Source: Paraburkholderia sp. PGU19 (GTDB lineage: Bacteria > Pseudomonadota > Gammaproteobacteria > Burkholderiales > Burkholderiaceae). From it: 64,000 bases of DNA. The notes beneath the pieces were generated by a model. The model was given only the letters and a program-made list of their open reading frames with translations, made no database searches and was not told where the DNA came from. Of the stretch, positions 8,867 to 18,332 are shown piece after piece (the first letter of the stretch is position 1; each line of letters starts with the position of its first letter). The translations under genes and the position numbers were made by a program. Location: positions 2,728,001 through 2,792,000 of the forward strand of contig NZ_AP023179.1 in NCBI RefSeq assembly GCF_013426915.1. The letters are read 5' to 3'.

Positions 8867-10546
8867 TTACGCGTGAGCCGGCTGACGCGATGCGTACACG
8901 CGTTCCTTGAACGGCGCGAGGCCGATGCGGTTGTACGTGTCGATGAAGCGTTCGCCGTCGATGCGGTTTTCGACGAACGTATCGATCACCTTCGACACCA
9001 CGTCCGGCATTTCTTCCGCCGAGAACGACGGGCCGATCACGCGGCCGAGCTTCGCGCCGTCATGACCCGTGCCCTGCTCGCCGCCGAGCGACACCTGGTA
9101 CCACTCGGAGCCGTCCTTGTCGACGCCCAGCACGCCGATGTTGCCGACGTGGTGGTGACCGCACGAGTTCATGCAGCCCGAGATATTCAGCGACAGGTCG
9201 CCGAGGTCGTAGACGAAGTCAGCGTCGTCGAAACGTTGCTGGATAGCCTGCGCAATGGGGATCGACTTCGCATTCGCGAGCGAGCAGAAATCGCCGCCCG
9301 GGCACGCGATGATGTCGGTCAGCAGACCGATATTCGGCATCGCGAAACCTTGCGCCTTGGCCTTTTCCCACAGCGCGAACAGGTCGCGCTTCTTGACGTT
9401 CGCGAGAATCAGGTTCTGTTCGTGCGATACGCGGATTTCGCCGAGCGAGTACTCATCAGCCCAATCGGCGACGGCGTCCATCTGCGTATCTGTCGCGTCG
9501 CCGGGCGCGATGTCGCGCGGCTTCAGCGAGATCGTCACCGACGAATAGCCCGACACGCGGTGCGGGCGCACATTGCGCTCGACCCAGCGCGCGAACGGCT
9601 TGCTTTCGAGCAGATGCTTTTCGAACGACGTGTCCGTGTCCGGCAGCTTTTCATACGCGGGCGGCGCGAAGTACTGCGACACGCGCGCGACTTCCGTTTC
9701 CGTCAGCGTCGACGGGCCGTCCTTCAGGTGTTGCCATTCTTCCTCGACCTGCTGCGCGAACTTCGCGGGCGACAGCGCCTTCACGAGAATCTTGATGCGC
9801 GCCTTATACAGGTTGTCGCGGCGGCCGTAGCGGTTGTACACGCGCAGCACGGCTTCGCAGTACGTCAGCAGCTGCTGCCACGGCAGGTCTTCCTTGATGA
9901 TCGCGCCGATGATGGGCGTGCGGCCCAGACCGCCACCCGCCAGAATGCTGGCGACCACTTCGCCTTCGGCGTTCTTCTTCAGATAGACGCCCAGATCGTG
10001 GATCTGCACGGCTGCACGGTCTTCCTTCGTACCCGACACGGCAATCTTGAACTTGCGGGGCAGCCACGCGAATTCAGGGTGGAACGTCGACCATTGGCGC
10101 ATGATTTCCGCCCACGGACGCGGATCGACGATTTCGTCGGGCGCCACGCCCGCGAACTGATCGGCCGTGATGTTGCGGATGCAGTTGCCCGACGTCTGGA
10201 TGCCGTGCATCTGGACGGACGCGAGCTTGCGCAGGATTTCAGGCGTTTCTTCGAGCTGGATCCAGTTGTACTGGATGTTGGAGCGCGTCGAGAAATGGCC
10301 GTAGCCGCGGTCGTGCTCACGCGCGATCGTCGCAAGCATGCGCAACTGGTCGCTGCGCAGGTTGCCGTACGGAATCGCGATGCGGTGCATGTACGCGTGG
10401 CGCTGCATGTACAGGCCGTTTTGCAGGCGCAGCGGGCGGAACTCTTCTTCGCTCAATTCGCCCGACAGACGGCGGCGAACCTGGTCGGCATATTGCGCGA
10501 CGCGTTCGTCGACGATGGTCTGGTCGTACTGATCGTATTGGTACAT
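8867..10546 (-). CDS. cysI: Sulfite (or nitrite/sulfite) reductase hemoprotein CysI
   Basis: Six-electron reduction of sulfite to sulfide by a siroheme/[4Fe-4S] enzyme. The protein has 559 residues from the ATG at 10546, starting MYQYDQYDQTIVDERVAQYA. The cluster/siroheme cysteines are visible as ACPGGDFCSLA and, about 40 residues later, SGCMNSCGHHHVGNIG. The paired parasite-domain repeats of the family fill the rest. No CysJ is encoded next to it, so a ferredoxin or another donor must reduce it. It is the first gene of the minus-strand cys operon and is divergent from the cysB-type regulator. An upstream ATG at 10663 would add 39 residues without family similarity. Confidence 0.94.
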   Translation of the reverse strand: MYQYDQYDQTIVDERVAQYADQVRRRLSGELSEEEFRPLRLQNGLYMQRHAYMHRIAIPYGNLRSDQLRMLATIAREHDRGYGHFSTRSNIQYNWIQLEETPEILRKLASVQMHGIQTSGNCIRNITADQFAGVAPDEIVDPRPWAEIMRQWSTFHPEFAWLPRKFKIAVSGTKEDRAAVQIHDLGVYLKKNAEGEVVASILAGGGLGRTPIIGAIIKEDLPWQQLLTYCEAVLRVYNRYGRRDNLYKARIKILVKALSPAKFAQQVEEEWQHLKDGPSTLTETEVARVSQYFAPPAYEKLPDTDTSFEKHLLESKPFARWVERNVRPHRVSGYSSVTISLKPRDIAPGDATDTQMDAVADWADEYSLGEIRVSHEQNLILANVKKRDLFALWEKAKAQGFAMPNIGLLTDIIACPGGDFCSLANAKSIPIAQAIQQRFDDADFVYDLGDLSLNISGCMNSCGHHHVGNIGVLGVDKDGSEWYQVSLGGEQGTGHDGAKLGRVIGPSFSAEEMPDVVSKVIDTFVENRIDGERFIDTYNRIGLAPFKERVYASRQPAHA

Positions 10547-10782
10547 TCGGGGACCCCAGGGTTTGTTCGTCTCACACGACGCGGCGTTCCGGTTACGCCG
10601 CGCTTCGGATTCGTCTTCATCAGTCTGCTTTGAGCGAGACGGCGACCAGCCGTTTAGACGCATCGCTCATTTGCTAATGACAAAAACAGATATCCATATT
10701 GGAAAAACTGGACAAATCGTAATAAACTCGCCTTATATTTCAAACGACTAAAAAATTCTTTTGATATGCGGCGAGGTTATAT
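10547..10782. promoter_or_regulatory. Divergent cysI / cysB-type control region
   Basis: A 236-base region between divergent starts. The part at about 10670-10775 is markedly AT-rich for this genome, as expected for promoters and CysB-type binding sites. Runs such as TTGCTAATGACAAAAAC and CTTATATTTCAAACGAC are candidate elements, but I cannot define a CysB box because that consensus is weak. Confidence 0.5.
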
Positions 10783-11724
10783 ATGAACCTGCATCAGTTC
10801 CGCTTCGTGCGCGAGGCCGTCCGCCAGAACTTCAATCTGACGGAAGCCGCCAAGGCACTGTATACAAGCCAGCCGGGCGTCTCGAAGGCGATCATCGAGC
10901 TGGAGGACGAACTGGGCGTCGAAATCTTCACGCGGCACGGCAAACGCGTGCGCTCGCTGACGGAACCGGGCCGGATCATTCTGGCGTCCGTCGAGCGGAT
11001 TCTTCAGGAGGTTGAGAGCCTGAAGCGAGTCGGTAAAGATTACGCGGCGCAGGATCAGGGCAACCTCGTGATCGCCGCGACGCATACGCAGGCGCGCTAC
11101 TCGCTGCCCGCCGCCATCGCCGAGTTCAAGAAGCGTTTTCCGAAGGTGCACCTTTCGATCCTGCAAGGCAGTCCGACCCAGGTCGCCGAACTGGTTTTGC
11201 ACGATCAGGCGGACGTGGCAATCGCAACCGAGGCGATCTCGACCTATAAGGAACTGGTGTCACTGCCCTGCTTCACCTGGCACCACCTCGCCGTGATGCC
11301 CGCCGATCATCCGTTGCTGGAGCGCAAGCTGCTGTCGCTGGACGATCTCACGCAGTATCCGCTGATTACGTACGATAACGCGTTCGCTGGCCGTACCAAG
11401 ATCAACGAAGCATTCCGCCTGCGTGGCCTGCACCCCGATATCGTCCTCGAAGCGATCGACGCGGACGTGATCAAGACCTACGTCGAACTGGGACTGGGCG
11501 TCGGGATTATGGCCGACATCGCGTTCAACGCCGAACGCGACCGCCATCTGCGCGCGATGCCCGTCGGCCATCTGTTCGGCAGCAATGTGACGCGCGTCGC
11601 GCTGAAACAGGGCGCGTATCTGCGCAGCTATGTGTATACGCTCGTCGAGCTGCTGTCGCCGAACATGAACCGCAAGCTGATCGAGCAGGCGCTCAAGGGT
11701 GATCACGAAACGTACGAGCTTTGA
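10783..11724 (+). CDS. cysB: LysR-family regulator, CysB/Cbl type
   Basis: Transcriptional regulator of 313 residues. It has an N-terminal winged helix-turn-helix at about 1-60 (MNLHQFRFVREAVRQNFNLT, then ALYTSQPGVSKAIIELEDELG) and a periplasmic-binding-like effector domain from about 90. The sequence RYSLPAAIAEFKKRFPKVHL and the HHLAVMPADHPLL segment are characteristic of CysB and Cbl, which sense O-acetylserine or sulfate/APS. Divergent placement from cysI strongly suggests control of the cys operon and of itself. I cannot separate CysB from Cbl by sequence alone. Confidence 0.88.
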   Translation: MNLHQFRFVREAVRQNFNLTEAAKALYTSQPGVSKAIIELEDELGVEIFTRHGKRVRSLTEPGRIILASVERILQEVESLKRVGKDYAAQDQGNLVIAATHTQARYSLPAAIAEFKKRFPKVHLSILQGSPTQVAELVLHDQADVAIATEAISTYKELVSLPCFTWHHLAVMPADHPLLERKLLSLDDLTQYPLITYDNAFAGRTKINEAFRLRGLHPDIVLEAIDADVIKTYVELGLGVGIMADIAFNAERDRHLRAMPVGHLFGSNVTRVALKQGAYLRSYVYTLVELLSPNMNRKLIEQALKGDHETYEL

Positions 11725-11794
11725 GGTTTTTGACCCGCCATACCTGATCCGATTAACAACGAACGGCCACGCTATCTGCCAGGAGATCTTTCGC

Positions 11795-12967
11795 ATGTCG
11801 TCGCACAAGAACAAAATCAAACGCACCCTGATGCGTGCCGCCGCGATCGGCGCGCTGTTCGCCGCCGCCGCCGCGCACGCGGACATCAAGGTCGGCATCG
11901 ACCTGTCGAGCACGGGGCCTGCCGCCACGATCGGCATCACCAGCAAGAACGCGATGTTGATGTGGCCGAAGACGATTGCCGGTCAGAACGCGCAGTACAT
12001 CATCCTCGACGACGGCTCCGATCCGGGCAATGCCGTACGCAATATCCGCAAGCTGATCAACGAGGACCACGTCGATGTGATCGTCGGTCCCAACATCACG
12101 CCCGCCGCGATCGCCGCGCTCGATCCCGTCGCCGAGAGCCAGACGCCGATGATTACGCTGATTGGTTCGGCGAGTGTCGTCGAGCCGCAGGAAGGCAAGA
12201 AGGTCTGGGCGTTTAAGATGGCGCAGACGGACAGCGCGATGGCCGACGTGATGACGCGCTACATGTCGAATCACAACATCAAGACGGTCGGCTTCATCGG
12301 TTTCGCGGACAGTTACGGCGACAGCTGGCTCAACGAGTTCACGAAGTTCGCGACGCTGCGCCACATTCAAGTCGTCGCGACCGAGCGCTTCAACCGCACC
12401 GACGCGAGCGTCACGGGCCAGGTGCTGAAGCTGATCGCGGCGAAGCCGGATGCCGTGCTGATCGCTGGCGCGGGCACGCCGACGGTGCTGCCGCAGCGCA
12501 CGCTCGTCGAGCGCGGCTACAAAGGCGCCATCTATCAGACGCACGGCATCGCGACGCCGGAGTTCATCAAGCTGGGCGGCAAGGATGTCGAGGGGACACT
12601 GTTTCCGACACAGCCGGTCGTCGTGGCGCGCACGCTGCCTGCCGATCATCCGGCGAAGAAGGCCGCGCTTGCGTTCGTCAACGCGTACGAAACGCAATAT
12701 GGGCCGAACACCGTGACGCAGTTCGCGGGCGATGCGGCGGGTGTGTATCCGCGTTTGCAGGATGCCGTCGCGCGCGCGTTGAAGACGGCGCAGCCGGGCA
12801 CGCCGGAGTTTCGCGCGGCGTTGCGCACGGAACTCGAGCACGCGCATGAACTGGTGGTGCCGAACGGCGTCGTGAATACGAGCGCGAAGGATCACGTCGG
12901 GCTCGATCAGCGGGCCAGCGTGATGGGGATTATCAAGGGTGGGAAGTTTACGTATTTGAGTCAGTGA
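11795..12967 (+). CDS. ABC transporter substrate-binding protein, branched-chain amino acid (LivK-like) type
   Basis: Periplasmic type-I binding protein of 390 residues. The ATG at 11795 is preceded by AGGAGA and starts a signal peptide with core LMRAAAIGALFAAAAAHAD. The mature protein opens with IKVGIDLSSTGPAATIGI, the usual LivK/Peripla_BP_6 start, and contains NIRKLINEDHVDVIVGPNITPAAIAA. Permease and ATPase genes are not adjacent, so it is an orphan binding protein. It follows the cysB-type gene by 70 bases on the same strand, so a sulfur-containing ligand is conceivable but unsupported. Confidence 0.85.
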   Translation: MSSHKNKIKRTLMRAAAIGALFAAAAAHADIKVGIDLSSTGPAATIGITSKNAMLMWPKTIAGQNAQYIILDDGSDPGNAVRNIRKLINEDHVDVIVGPNITPAAIAALDPVAESQTPMITLIGSASVVEPQEGKKVWAFKMAQTDSAMADVMTRYMSNHNIKTVGFIGFADSYGDSWLNEFTKFATLRHIQVVATERFNRTDASVTGQVLKLIAAKPDAVLIAGAGTPTVLPQRTLVERGYKGAIYQTHGIATPEFIKLGGKDVEGTLFPTQPVVVARTLPADHPAKKAALAFVNAYETQYGPNTVTQFAGDAAGVYPRLQDAVARALKTAQPGTPEFRAALRTELEHAHELVVPNGVVNTSAKDHVGLDQRASVMGIIKGGKFTYLSQ

Positions 12968-13035
12968 TCGCTTTGTGATCCTGGCTCGACGTAGCGGCGA
13001 ACGGGGCGCGCGCCGCCCCGCCGCCTCGCGATCAG

Positions 13036-14433
13036 CTACGACAAAAAACTGATCGCCTCATCGATCACGCTGCGCCAGTCGCCCGTCAGCGTCTGACGCA
13101 GCGGCTTCAGATTCGCCATCCACGGCGACGTATCGCCTTCCACGCCCCAGCGCCATTCGCTTGCCACATTGAGCGGCACAATTGTCAGCTTGCCGAGCAT
13201 CGCGCTCAGATTCGCGACGCCCGAATCGACGGCAACGACGGCATCCAGTTGCTCGATGCACGCAGCCGTCTCCGCAAACGATTTGATCCCCGGCCCGTAC
13301 ACGCTGATATTGCCCGACGGCATCCCCGCGAACTGCTGTACGGAAGGATGATGCAGGCTCACGAAATGCCGCTTCGCTGCGACGGACGGATGCATCACCA
13401 GATGATCGATTTCCGTCAACGGCAAGCTGCGGCGGATCGCCGAGCAGCGCATCACCGCGCCGACCTCATGCGCGTGGCGCTGGTTGCAGTCCCAGAAAAT
13501 ACCGACCAGCGATTTGCTCGGCTGCGCCGCGCGCAGCTCGCGCGCCCATGTGGCGGCGGCTTCGCGCTCCGCTTCAGGCGCGCGCAGATAAGCGGGGAAA
13601 AACGGCGACGGCAGCGGCACTTGCTGCGCGGCGAGCAGCGGCAAATGGAGCAACGTCGCGTGCAGATCGGGGGCGAACTCGCGAACCTGATTGACCAACT
13701 CTTCAGGCAACGCGTCATGCTGACGCAACGGACGCGGCGCGCTCACCACATGGCAATCCGGCAGCGACGCCTGCAACAGCGGATGCAACTGCGCATCGCA
13801 CGTAATCATCATCTGCGCGCCTGCTGCCCGCCATCGCGCCACATTGGCAAAGAACAGGAACTGATCGCCGAAACCCATCTGATGCGTAATCAGCACGCGC
13901 TTGCCGCGCAAATCCTGTTCGCCCGACCACGGCGCAATATCGGCCGGCTGATAATTGCCGCTGTCGCTGTCATTGCGCGCGAGCCACGGTTCGAAGCCTG
14001 CGGGACGCGCGGTGCGCAACAACGCCTCGCCGTACAGATGCTCGGCCTTGCGCGCAAACCAGTCGCCGGCCGCGGCAGCCGTGCGCCATGCGTCGTGCAG
14101 CATCGGGATGCCGCGCTCGACGTCGCCCGACATCACGAGACTCTGGCCGAGGCTCATCTTGTAGTACGCGGGCTGCCACGGCAGCGCCGCATAATTGCGC
14201 CACGTCGCGACGGCATCGAAGTGCCGGCCGAGCAGCGTCAACGCATACGCGCGCCAGTTGACGAAATGGAGATCGCGCGGCTCGATCGCGAGCGCGCGTT
14301 CGGTATAGCTCAGCAGCTCGTCGTCACGCATGTCGTGCAGCAGCGCGACGCAGACGGCTCGCAGCTTTTCTATATCGTCGGGCGCGTGGGCGAGCGCATC
14401 GACTGTTTCCTGGACTGAAGGCAAGGCGGGCAT
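13036..14433 (-). CDS. TPR-containing, glycosyltransferase family 9-like protein
   Basis: Cytoplasmic protein of 465 residues. Residues 1 to about 150 are alpha-helical repeats resembling TPRs (ELLSYTERALAIEPRDLHFVNWRAYALTLLGR and following). From about 175 a Rossmann-like half begins at KRVLITHQMGFGDQFLFFANVARW, which resembles the N-terminal GDxxxxxP region of heptosyltransferase-type enzymes. The C-terminal LDAVVAVDSGVANLSAMLGKLTIV resembles the nucleotide-sugar end of GT9. Such TPR-GT9 fusions are usually annotated as tetratricopeptide repeat proteins of unknown acceptor. It is convergent with the binding protein at 11.8 kb. The glycosyltransferase call is an inference. Confidence 0.7.
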   Translation of the reverse strand: MPALPSVQETVDALAHAPDDIEKLRAVCVALLHDMRDDELLSYTERALAIEPRDLHFVNWRAYALTLLGRHFDAVATWRNYAALPWQPAYYKMSLGQSLVMSGDVERGIPMLHDAWRTAAAAGDWFARKAEHLYGEALLRTARPAGFEPWLARNDSDSGNYQPADIAPWSGEQDLRGKRVLITHQMGFGDQFLFFANVARWRAAGAQMMITCDAQLHPLLQASLPDCHVVSAPRPLRQHDALPEELVNQVREFAPDLHATLLHLPLLAAQQVPLPSPFFPAYLRAPEAEREAAATWARELRAAQPSKSLVGIFWDCNQRHAHEVGAVMRCSAIRRSLPLTEIDHLVMHPSVAAKRHFVSLHHPSVQQFAGMPSGNISVYGPGIKSFAETAACIEQLDAVVAVDSGVANLSAMLGKLTIVPLNVASEWRWGVEGDTSPWMANLKPLRQTLTGDWRSVIDEAISFLS

Positions 14434-14565
14434 TGTTTCGACGTTCTACGCAAATGGCGGGACATCCGCCGGATCGCGGCGCGGCCGCAGACCGGCGCGC
14501 GAGTATACGTCGTAGAATCATGCAGCAATCTTAAAAACTCAAGCACTGCACGGCACCATCGAATC

Positions 14566-14823
14566 ATGCGCACGACCCGAGCCATCCATGCCGTCGAACG
14601 GCTGAAGACCCGCAGCGGCAATCCGCGCTTCGCGGCGGTCAGCCTGTCGGGCGGACTGTTCTATCTCGTCGACAAGTCGAGCGGCACGGACCAGAAGGTG
14701 TCCGATCCGTTGCCGCTCGATGACTTCGTCAAGTTCGTCGACGGTTTCGGCCCGCCGAAACCACGCAAGGCAAGCAAGCTCGATCTTGCGTTCGAAGAGC
14801 AGATCAAGCGCAGCAAGAGCTAG
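14566..14823 (+). CDS. Small conserved-looking cytoplasmic protein, function unknown
   Basis: An 85-residue protein without signal peptide or membrane segment. It contains FAAVSLSGGLFYLVDKSSGTDQKVSDPLPLDDFVKFVDGFGPPKPRKASKLDLAFEEQIKRSKS, ending in a basic tail. Codon choice with strong G/C at third positions supports that it is a real gene. It lies alone between the divergent GT-like gene and the convergent oxidoreductase, ending 13 bases from the latter. I do not recognise the family. Confidence 0.6.
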   Translation: MRTTRAIHAVERLKTRSGNPRFAAVSLSGGLFYLVDKSSGTDQKVSDPLPLDDFVKFVDGFGPPKPRKASKLDLAFEEQIKRSKS

Positions 14824-14836
14824 CACCCCGCAGCTG

Positions 14837-15982
14837 TCAGCCGTTCTTTACGCGCGTGTAGGCAAGCTGATCGTTGCTTGTGAAAACGGCATCGATGAAA
14901 CGCAGCCCCGCGACGCCGTCCTCGACGGTCGTCAGCAAACGGCTTACGGACGGCAGAGGCAAACCCGCGTCGATGGCTTCGATCTGCAACGCCGCATCCT
15001 GGTAGAGCTGCGCGAACGCTTCGAGATAACCCTCGGGATGACCTGGCGGCACGCGCGTTGCGTGCCGCGCCACGTCGCTGCCGACGCGCCCGCGCGTGAG
15101 CCTTTGCGTCGCGCCGCCCAACGGCGTGAACAGCAGTTCGTTCGGGTTCTCCTGATCGAATGCGATGCCCGCCTTCGTCCCGTAGACGCGCAGACGCAGT
15201 GCGTTTTCCGCGCCGCTCGCCACCTGGCTCGCCCACAGCATGCCGCGCGCACCGTTGTCGTAGCGCAGCATCGCCTGAATATGGTCGTCGACCTGGCGCC
15301 CTTCGACGAACGTATGTAATTCAGCGGCGATCTCGATAGGGAGCATGCCGGTCGCAAACGCCGCCAGGTGATACGCGTGCGTGCCGATATCGCCAAGACA
15401 TCCGGCGCGCCCAGCCTGCTTCGGATCGGTGCGCCACACCGCCTGGCGGTTCTCGCCCGTCAGTTCGATTGGCTTCGCGAGCCAGTCCTGCGCGTACTCG
15501 ACCTGCACGACGCGCACCTCGCCCAACTCACCTGCTTCGACCAGCTCGCGCGCATGGCGCACCATCGGATAACCCGAATACGTGTGCGTCAGCGCAAAGA
15601 GCCGGTTCTTGTCGCGCGCGAGCTTCGCGAGCGCCTCGCCTTCTTCGAGCGTCATCGCGAGCGGCTTGTCGCAGATCACGTGGATACCGGCATCGAGGAA
15701 CGCCGTCGCGACGGGCGCATGCAGATGGTTCGGCGTGACGATCGACACGGCGTCGATGCCGTCGTCGCGTGCCGCTTCGGCGCGCGCCATCTCGTCCCAG
15801 CTCGCATAACTGCGTGCGATGCCGAGTTCGTCGGCGCTCGCCTGCGCGCGCTGCGGGTCGGACGACAGCGCGGCTGCCACCAGTTCGAAGCGATCGTCGA
15901 TACGCGCCGCGATCCGATGCACCGCACCGATAAACGCACCCTGCCCGCCGCCGACCATGCCCAGCCTGAGTCTTCGTGTCAT
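14837..15982 (-). CDS. Gfo/Idh/MocA family NAD(P)-dependent oxidoreductase
   Basis: Likely sugar or polyol dehydrogenase of 381 residues. The N-terminal Rossmann motif is LGMVGGGQGAFIGAVHR, the middle carries VSIVTPNHLHAPVATAFLDAG with the family EKP-like site CDKPLAMTLEEGEALA (here DKP), and the C-terminal alpha/beta domain contains GDIGTHAYHLAAF with the substrate-site histidine. It is the last gene of the carbohydrate operon, 29 bases after the isomerase. The start at 15982 is chosen because the Rossmann strand begins five residues later. The pairing with a TIM-barrel isomerase resembles inositol and amino-sugar pathways; the substrate is not determined. Confidence 0.9.
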   Translation of the reverse strand: MTRRLRLGMVGGGQGAFIGAVHRIAARIDDRFELVAAALSSDPQRAQASADELGIARSYASWDEMARAEAARDDGIDAVSIVTPNHLHAPVATAFLDAGIHVICDKPLAMTLEEGEALAKLARDKNRLFALTHTYSGYPMVRHARELVEAGELGEVRVVQVEYAQDWLAKPIELTGENRQAVWRTDPKQAGRAGCLGDIGTHAYHLAAFATGMLPIEIAAELHTFVEGRQVDDHIQAMLRYDNGARGMLWASQVASGAENALRLRVYGTKAGIAFDQENPNELLFTPLGGATQRLTRGRVGSDVARHATRVPPGHPEGYLEAFAQLYQDAALQIEAIDAGLPLPSVSRLLTTVEDGVAGLRFIDAVFTSNDQLAYTRVKNG

Positions 15983-16011
15983 CGCGATGTGCTCCTGTTC
16001 GACAGCCGGCG

Positions 16012-17061
16012 TCAAAGGCCGAGCACGCGTTTCAGTTGCGCGTGGTCCGCGCCGCTGCCCGCGAAGTCGTCGAATGCATGGTCGGCCACGCGAATGATGT
16101 GCCGCTTGATGAACTCGGCGCCTTCGCGCGCGCCGTCTTCGGGATGCTTCAGCGCGCACTCCCATTCGAGCACGGCCCAGCCCGGAAAATCGTTTTGCGC
16201 CATCTTCGAGAAGATCGCGCCGAAGTCGATCTGTCCGTCGCCCAACGAGCGGAAGCGCCCCGCGCGCTCGACCCAGCCGCTATAGCCGCCATACACGCCT
16301 TGCCGCCCATTCGGACGAAACTCGGCGTCCTTCACGTGAAAGGCCTTGATGCGCTCGTGATAGATATCGATGAACGCGAGGTAGTCGAGTTGCTGCAAGA
16401 CGTAGTGACTCGGATCGAACAGGATGTTGGCGCGCCTGTGGTCCTTCACGGCCACGAGAAAACGTTCGAACGTCACGCCGTCGTGCAGATCTTCACCCGG
16501 GTGCAGTTCGTAGCAGACATCGACGCCCGCTTCGTCGAATGCATCGAGGATGGGTGTCCAGCGGCGCGCGAGTTCGTCGAAGGCCGCTTCGACGAGACCG
16601 GCGGGACGCTGCGGCCACGGATAGATATACGGCCACGCGAGCGCGCCTGAAAACGACACATGCGTGTTCAGCCCGAGACGCTGCGATGCCTTCGCCGCCC
16701 ACTTCATCTGCTGCACGGCCCATTCGGTGCGTGCCGCGGGATTGCCACGCACGTGCGGCGCGGCGAAGCCGTCGAACAGCACGTCATACGCGGGATGCAC
16801 GGCGACGAGTTGGCCTTGCAGATGCGTCGACAGTTCGGTGATGGCGACGCCCGCATCGGTGACGACGCCCAGCAGATCGTCGCAATAGTCCTGGCTCGAC
16901 GCCGCCTGTTCGAGGTCGACGAGGCGCGGATCGGCGGGCACCTGAATGCCTTTGAAACCGAGACTCGCGGCCCATTGCGCGAGATGCGCGAGGTTGTCGA
17001 ACGGCACCTTGTCGCCCATGAACTGCGCGAGAAAGATCGCCGGCCCTTTGATCGTTTTCAT
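16012..17061 (-). CDS. Sugar phosphate isomerase/epimerase family protein (TIM barrel)
   Basis: Protein of 349 residues of the xylose isomerase-like TIM barrel family (AP_endonuc_2 fold). Candidate metal ligands are in CYELHPGEDLHDG, ILFDPSHYVLQQLDY, AFHVKDAEFRPNG and AVLEWECALKHPEDG. The start is MKTIKGPAIFLAQFMGD. It lies between the transporter genes and the oxidoreductase, which suggests an imported carbohydrate is isomerised or epimerised and oxidised. Inosose dehydratase and 3-keto-sugar epimerase activities both occur in this family, so the reaction stays open. Confidence 0.88.
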   Translation of the reverse strand: MKTIKGPAIFLAQFMGDKVPFDNLAHLAQWAASLGFKGIQVPADPRLVDLEQAASSQDYCDDLLGVVTDAGVAITELSTHLQGQLVAVHPAYDVLFDGFAAPHVRGNPAARTEWAVQQMKWAAKASQRLGLNTHVSFSGALAWPYIYPWPQRPAGLVEAAFDELARRWTPILDAFDEAGVDVCYELHPGEDLHDGVTFERFLVAVKDHRRANILFDPSHYVLQQLDYLAFIDIYHERIKAFHVKDAEFRPNGRQGVYGGYSGWVERAGRFRSLGDGQIDFGAIFSKMAQNDFPGWAVLEWECALKHPEDGAREGAEFIKRHIIRVADHAFDDFAGSGADHAQLKRVLGL

Positions 17062-17163
17062 CGTGCTGCTCCCGATGGATATCTGCGTCGAACCGGCGCC
17101 GCCTTGCGCGTGTCTTTGTGACGATCACGCGAAAGGCGGCGGCGGGCTAAAGCACGTTTTCGA

Positions 17164-18129
17164 TCAGAACGGCGAATCCGGGAAGTAGAATTCCTTCGCG
17201 TTCTCCTTCGTGATCAGCACGGAAGGAATGATCGTCGTGGCGGGCAGCTTGTCGCCTTTGAGGCGCGCTTCTGCCGTGAGCTTGATTGCGTCGTAGATGA
17301 ACTTTGGCGAGTACGACACATCGGCCTTGATGAGCGGCGCGCCGTCCATCACGTTCTTGACCATGCCTTTCGAACCCGCGCCGCCGAACACGATCTTGAT
17401 GTCGGTGCGCTTGGCCTGATCGATTGCCTTGATGACGCCGACGGCCATGTCGTCGTCGGCCGCCCAGACGGCGTCGATGTGCTTGAAGCGCGTCAGGTAG
17501 TCCTGCATCACCTTGAATGCGTCGTCGCGGTTCCAGTTTGCGTATTTTGCGTCGAGGATCTTGATGTTCGGATAGGCCTTCAGGACGCCTGTGAAGGCTG
17601 TCCAGCGTTCGTTGTCGAGGGTTGTGGGAATGCCGCGTAGCGCGACGATGTCGCCTTTGCCGTCGAGTGCTTTTGCCAGATATTCGGCGGGGATCTTGCC
17701 GAAGGCGGTGTTGTCGCCGGCCACGTAGGCGTCTTGTGCGCTTGTGTCCGTGAGACCACGGTCGACCACTGTTACGTAGACGCCCTTCTTTTTCACCTGT
17801 GCGACGGGTTGGGTGAGGGAGGCTGATTCGTACGGGAATATTACTAGCGCGTTTATTTTGTTGACCGTTACGAGGTCTTGCAGCTGGTTCGCCTGTTCCG
17901 GCGCGTTGGCTGCCGTTTTGACGATCACTTTCAGATCGGGGTGGGCTTTTTCCAGATCCGCCTTTGCCTTGTTCGCCCACCAGACTATGCCGCCTGTGAA
18001 GCCGTGATCGGCGGTGGGGATGGCTACGCCGAGGGTGACTTTCTCGTCGGCTTGCGCGGCGCCTGTGCCCAGGCCCATTATGCTCAGCGCCAGCATCCCG
18101 GCGCCAACCGCTCGAATCATCTGCTTCAT
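17164..18129 (-). CDS. Sugar ABC transporter substrate-binding protein (RbsB-like)
   Basis: Periplasmic binding protein of 321 residues. The signal peptide is [21 protein letters not shown] to about 27 (GAAQA/DE). The mature domain has [26 protein letters not shown] at its start and [19 protein letters not shown] in the second lobe, as in ribose/xylose-type Peripla_BP_4 proteins. It belongs with the permease and ATPase upstream, although a 203-base gap containing a dispersed repeat separates it from the permease. Toward its start codon the plus strand is G/T-rich, part of the skew described under findings. Confidence 0.92.
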   Translation of the reverse strand: MKQMIRAVGAGMLALSIMGLGTGAAQADEKVTLGVAIPTADHGFTGGIVWWANKAKADLEKAHPDLKVIVKTAANAPEQANQLQDLVTVNKINALVIFPYESASLTQPVAQVKKKGVYVTVVDRGLTDTSAQDAYVAGDNTAFGKIPAEYLAKALDGKGDIVALRGIPTTLDNERWTAFTGVLKAYPNIKILDAKYANWNRDDAFKVMQDYLTRFKHIDAVWAADDDMAVGVIKAIDQAKRTDIKIVFGGAGSKGMVKNVMDGAPLIKADVSYSPKFIYDAIKLTAEARLKGDKLPATTIIPSVLITKENAKEFYFPDSPF

Positions 18130-18180
18130 GGCTATGTCTCCTGACTGGATGGTTTGGTTCTTTCGGTGTTGAAACGCTGT

Positions 18181-18332
18181 TGCGACTGCTGGTTTGGTCT
18201 GGTTTGGTCTGGTCTGGTTTGGTTTGCGCTGGCATCCGCGCTATGCCTTCGCGCTTCTTGCGTTGCCCCTATACGTTTGCCTTTTCGCTGGCATCCCACC
18301 CTGCCCCCGCAAAGGCAAACGCGCCACCTCAA
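18181..18332. repeat. Dispersed palindromic repeat, copy 2 (diverged)
   Basis: It contains GCGCTGGCATCCGCGCTATGCCTTCGCGCTTC-like left-arm sequence at about 18227-18258, followed by a weaker central hairpin: AACGCAAGAAG-type bases have replaced the perfect core, and CGTTTGCCTTT at 18276 pairs with AAAGGCAAACG at 18311. It interrupts the transporter operon between binding protein and permease. Hand counts: 46 of 60 bases at 18181-18240 are G or T; 44 of 60 at 18301-18360 are A or C. The left flank also has five tandem GGT(T/C)TGGT units. Confidence 0.7.

Noticed and set aside
8858..10633. 591-codon plus-strand open frame opposite cysI
   Set aside because: Antisense of cysI; stop-free because of high G+C, no ribosome site.
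10547..10782. Riboswitch or T-box in the cysI-cysB intergenic region
   Set aside because: No conserved riboswitch core (SAM, cobalamin) recognised; the region is simply AT-rich.
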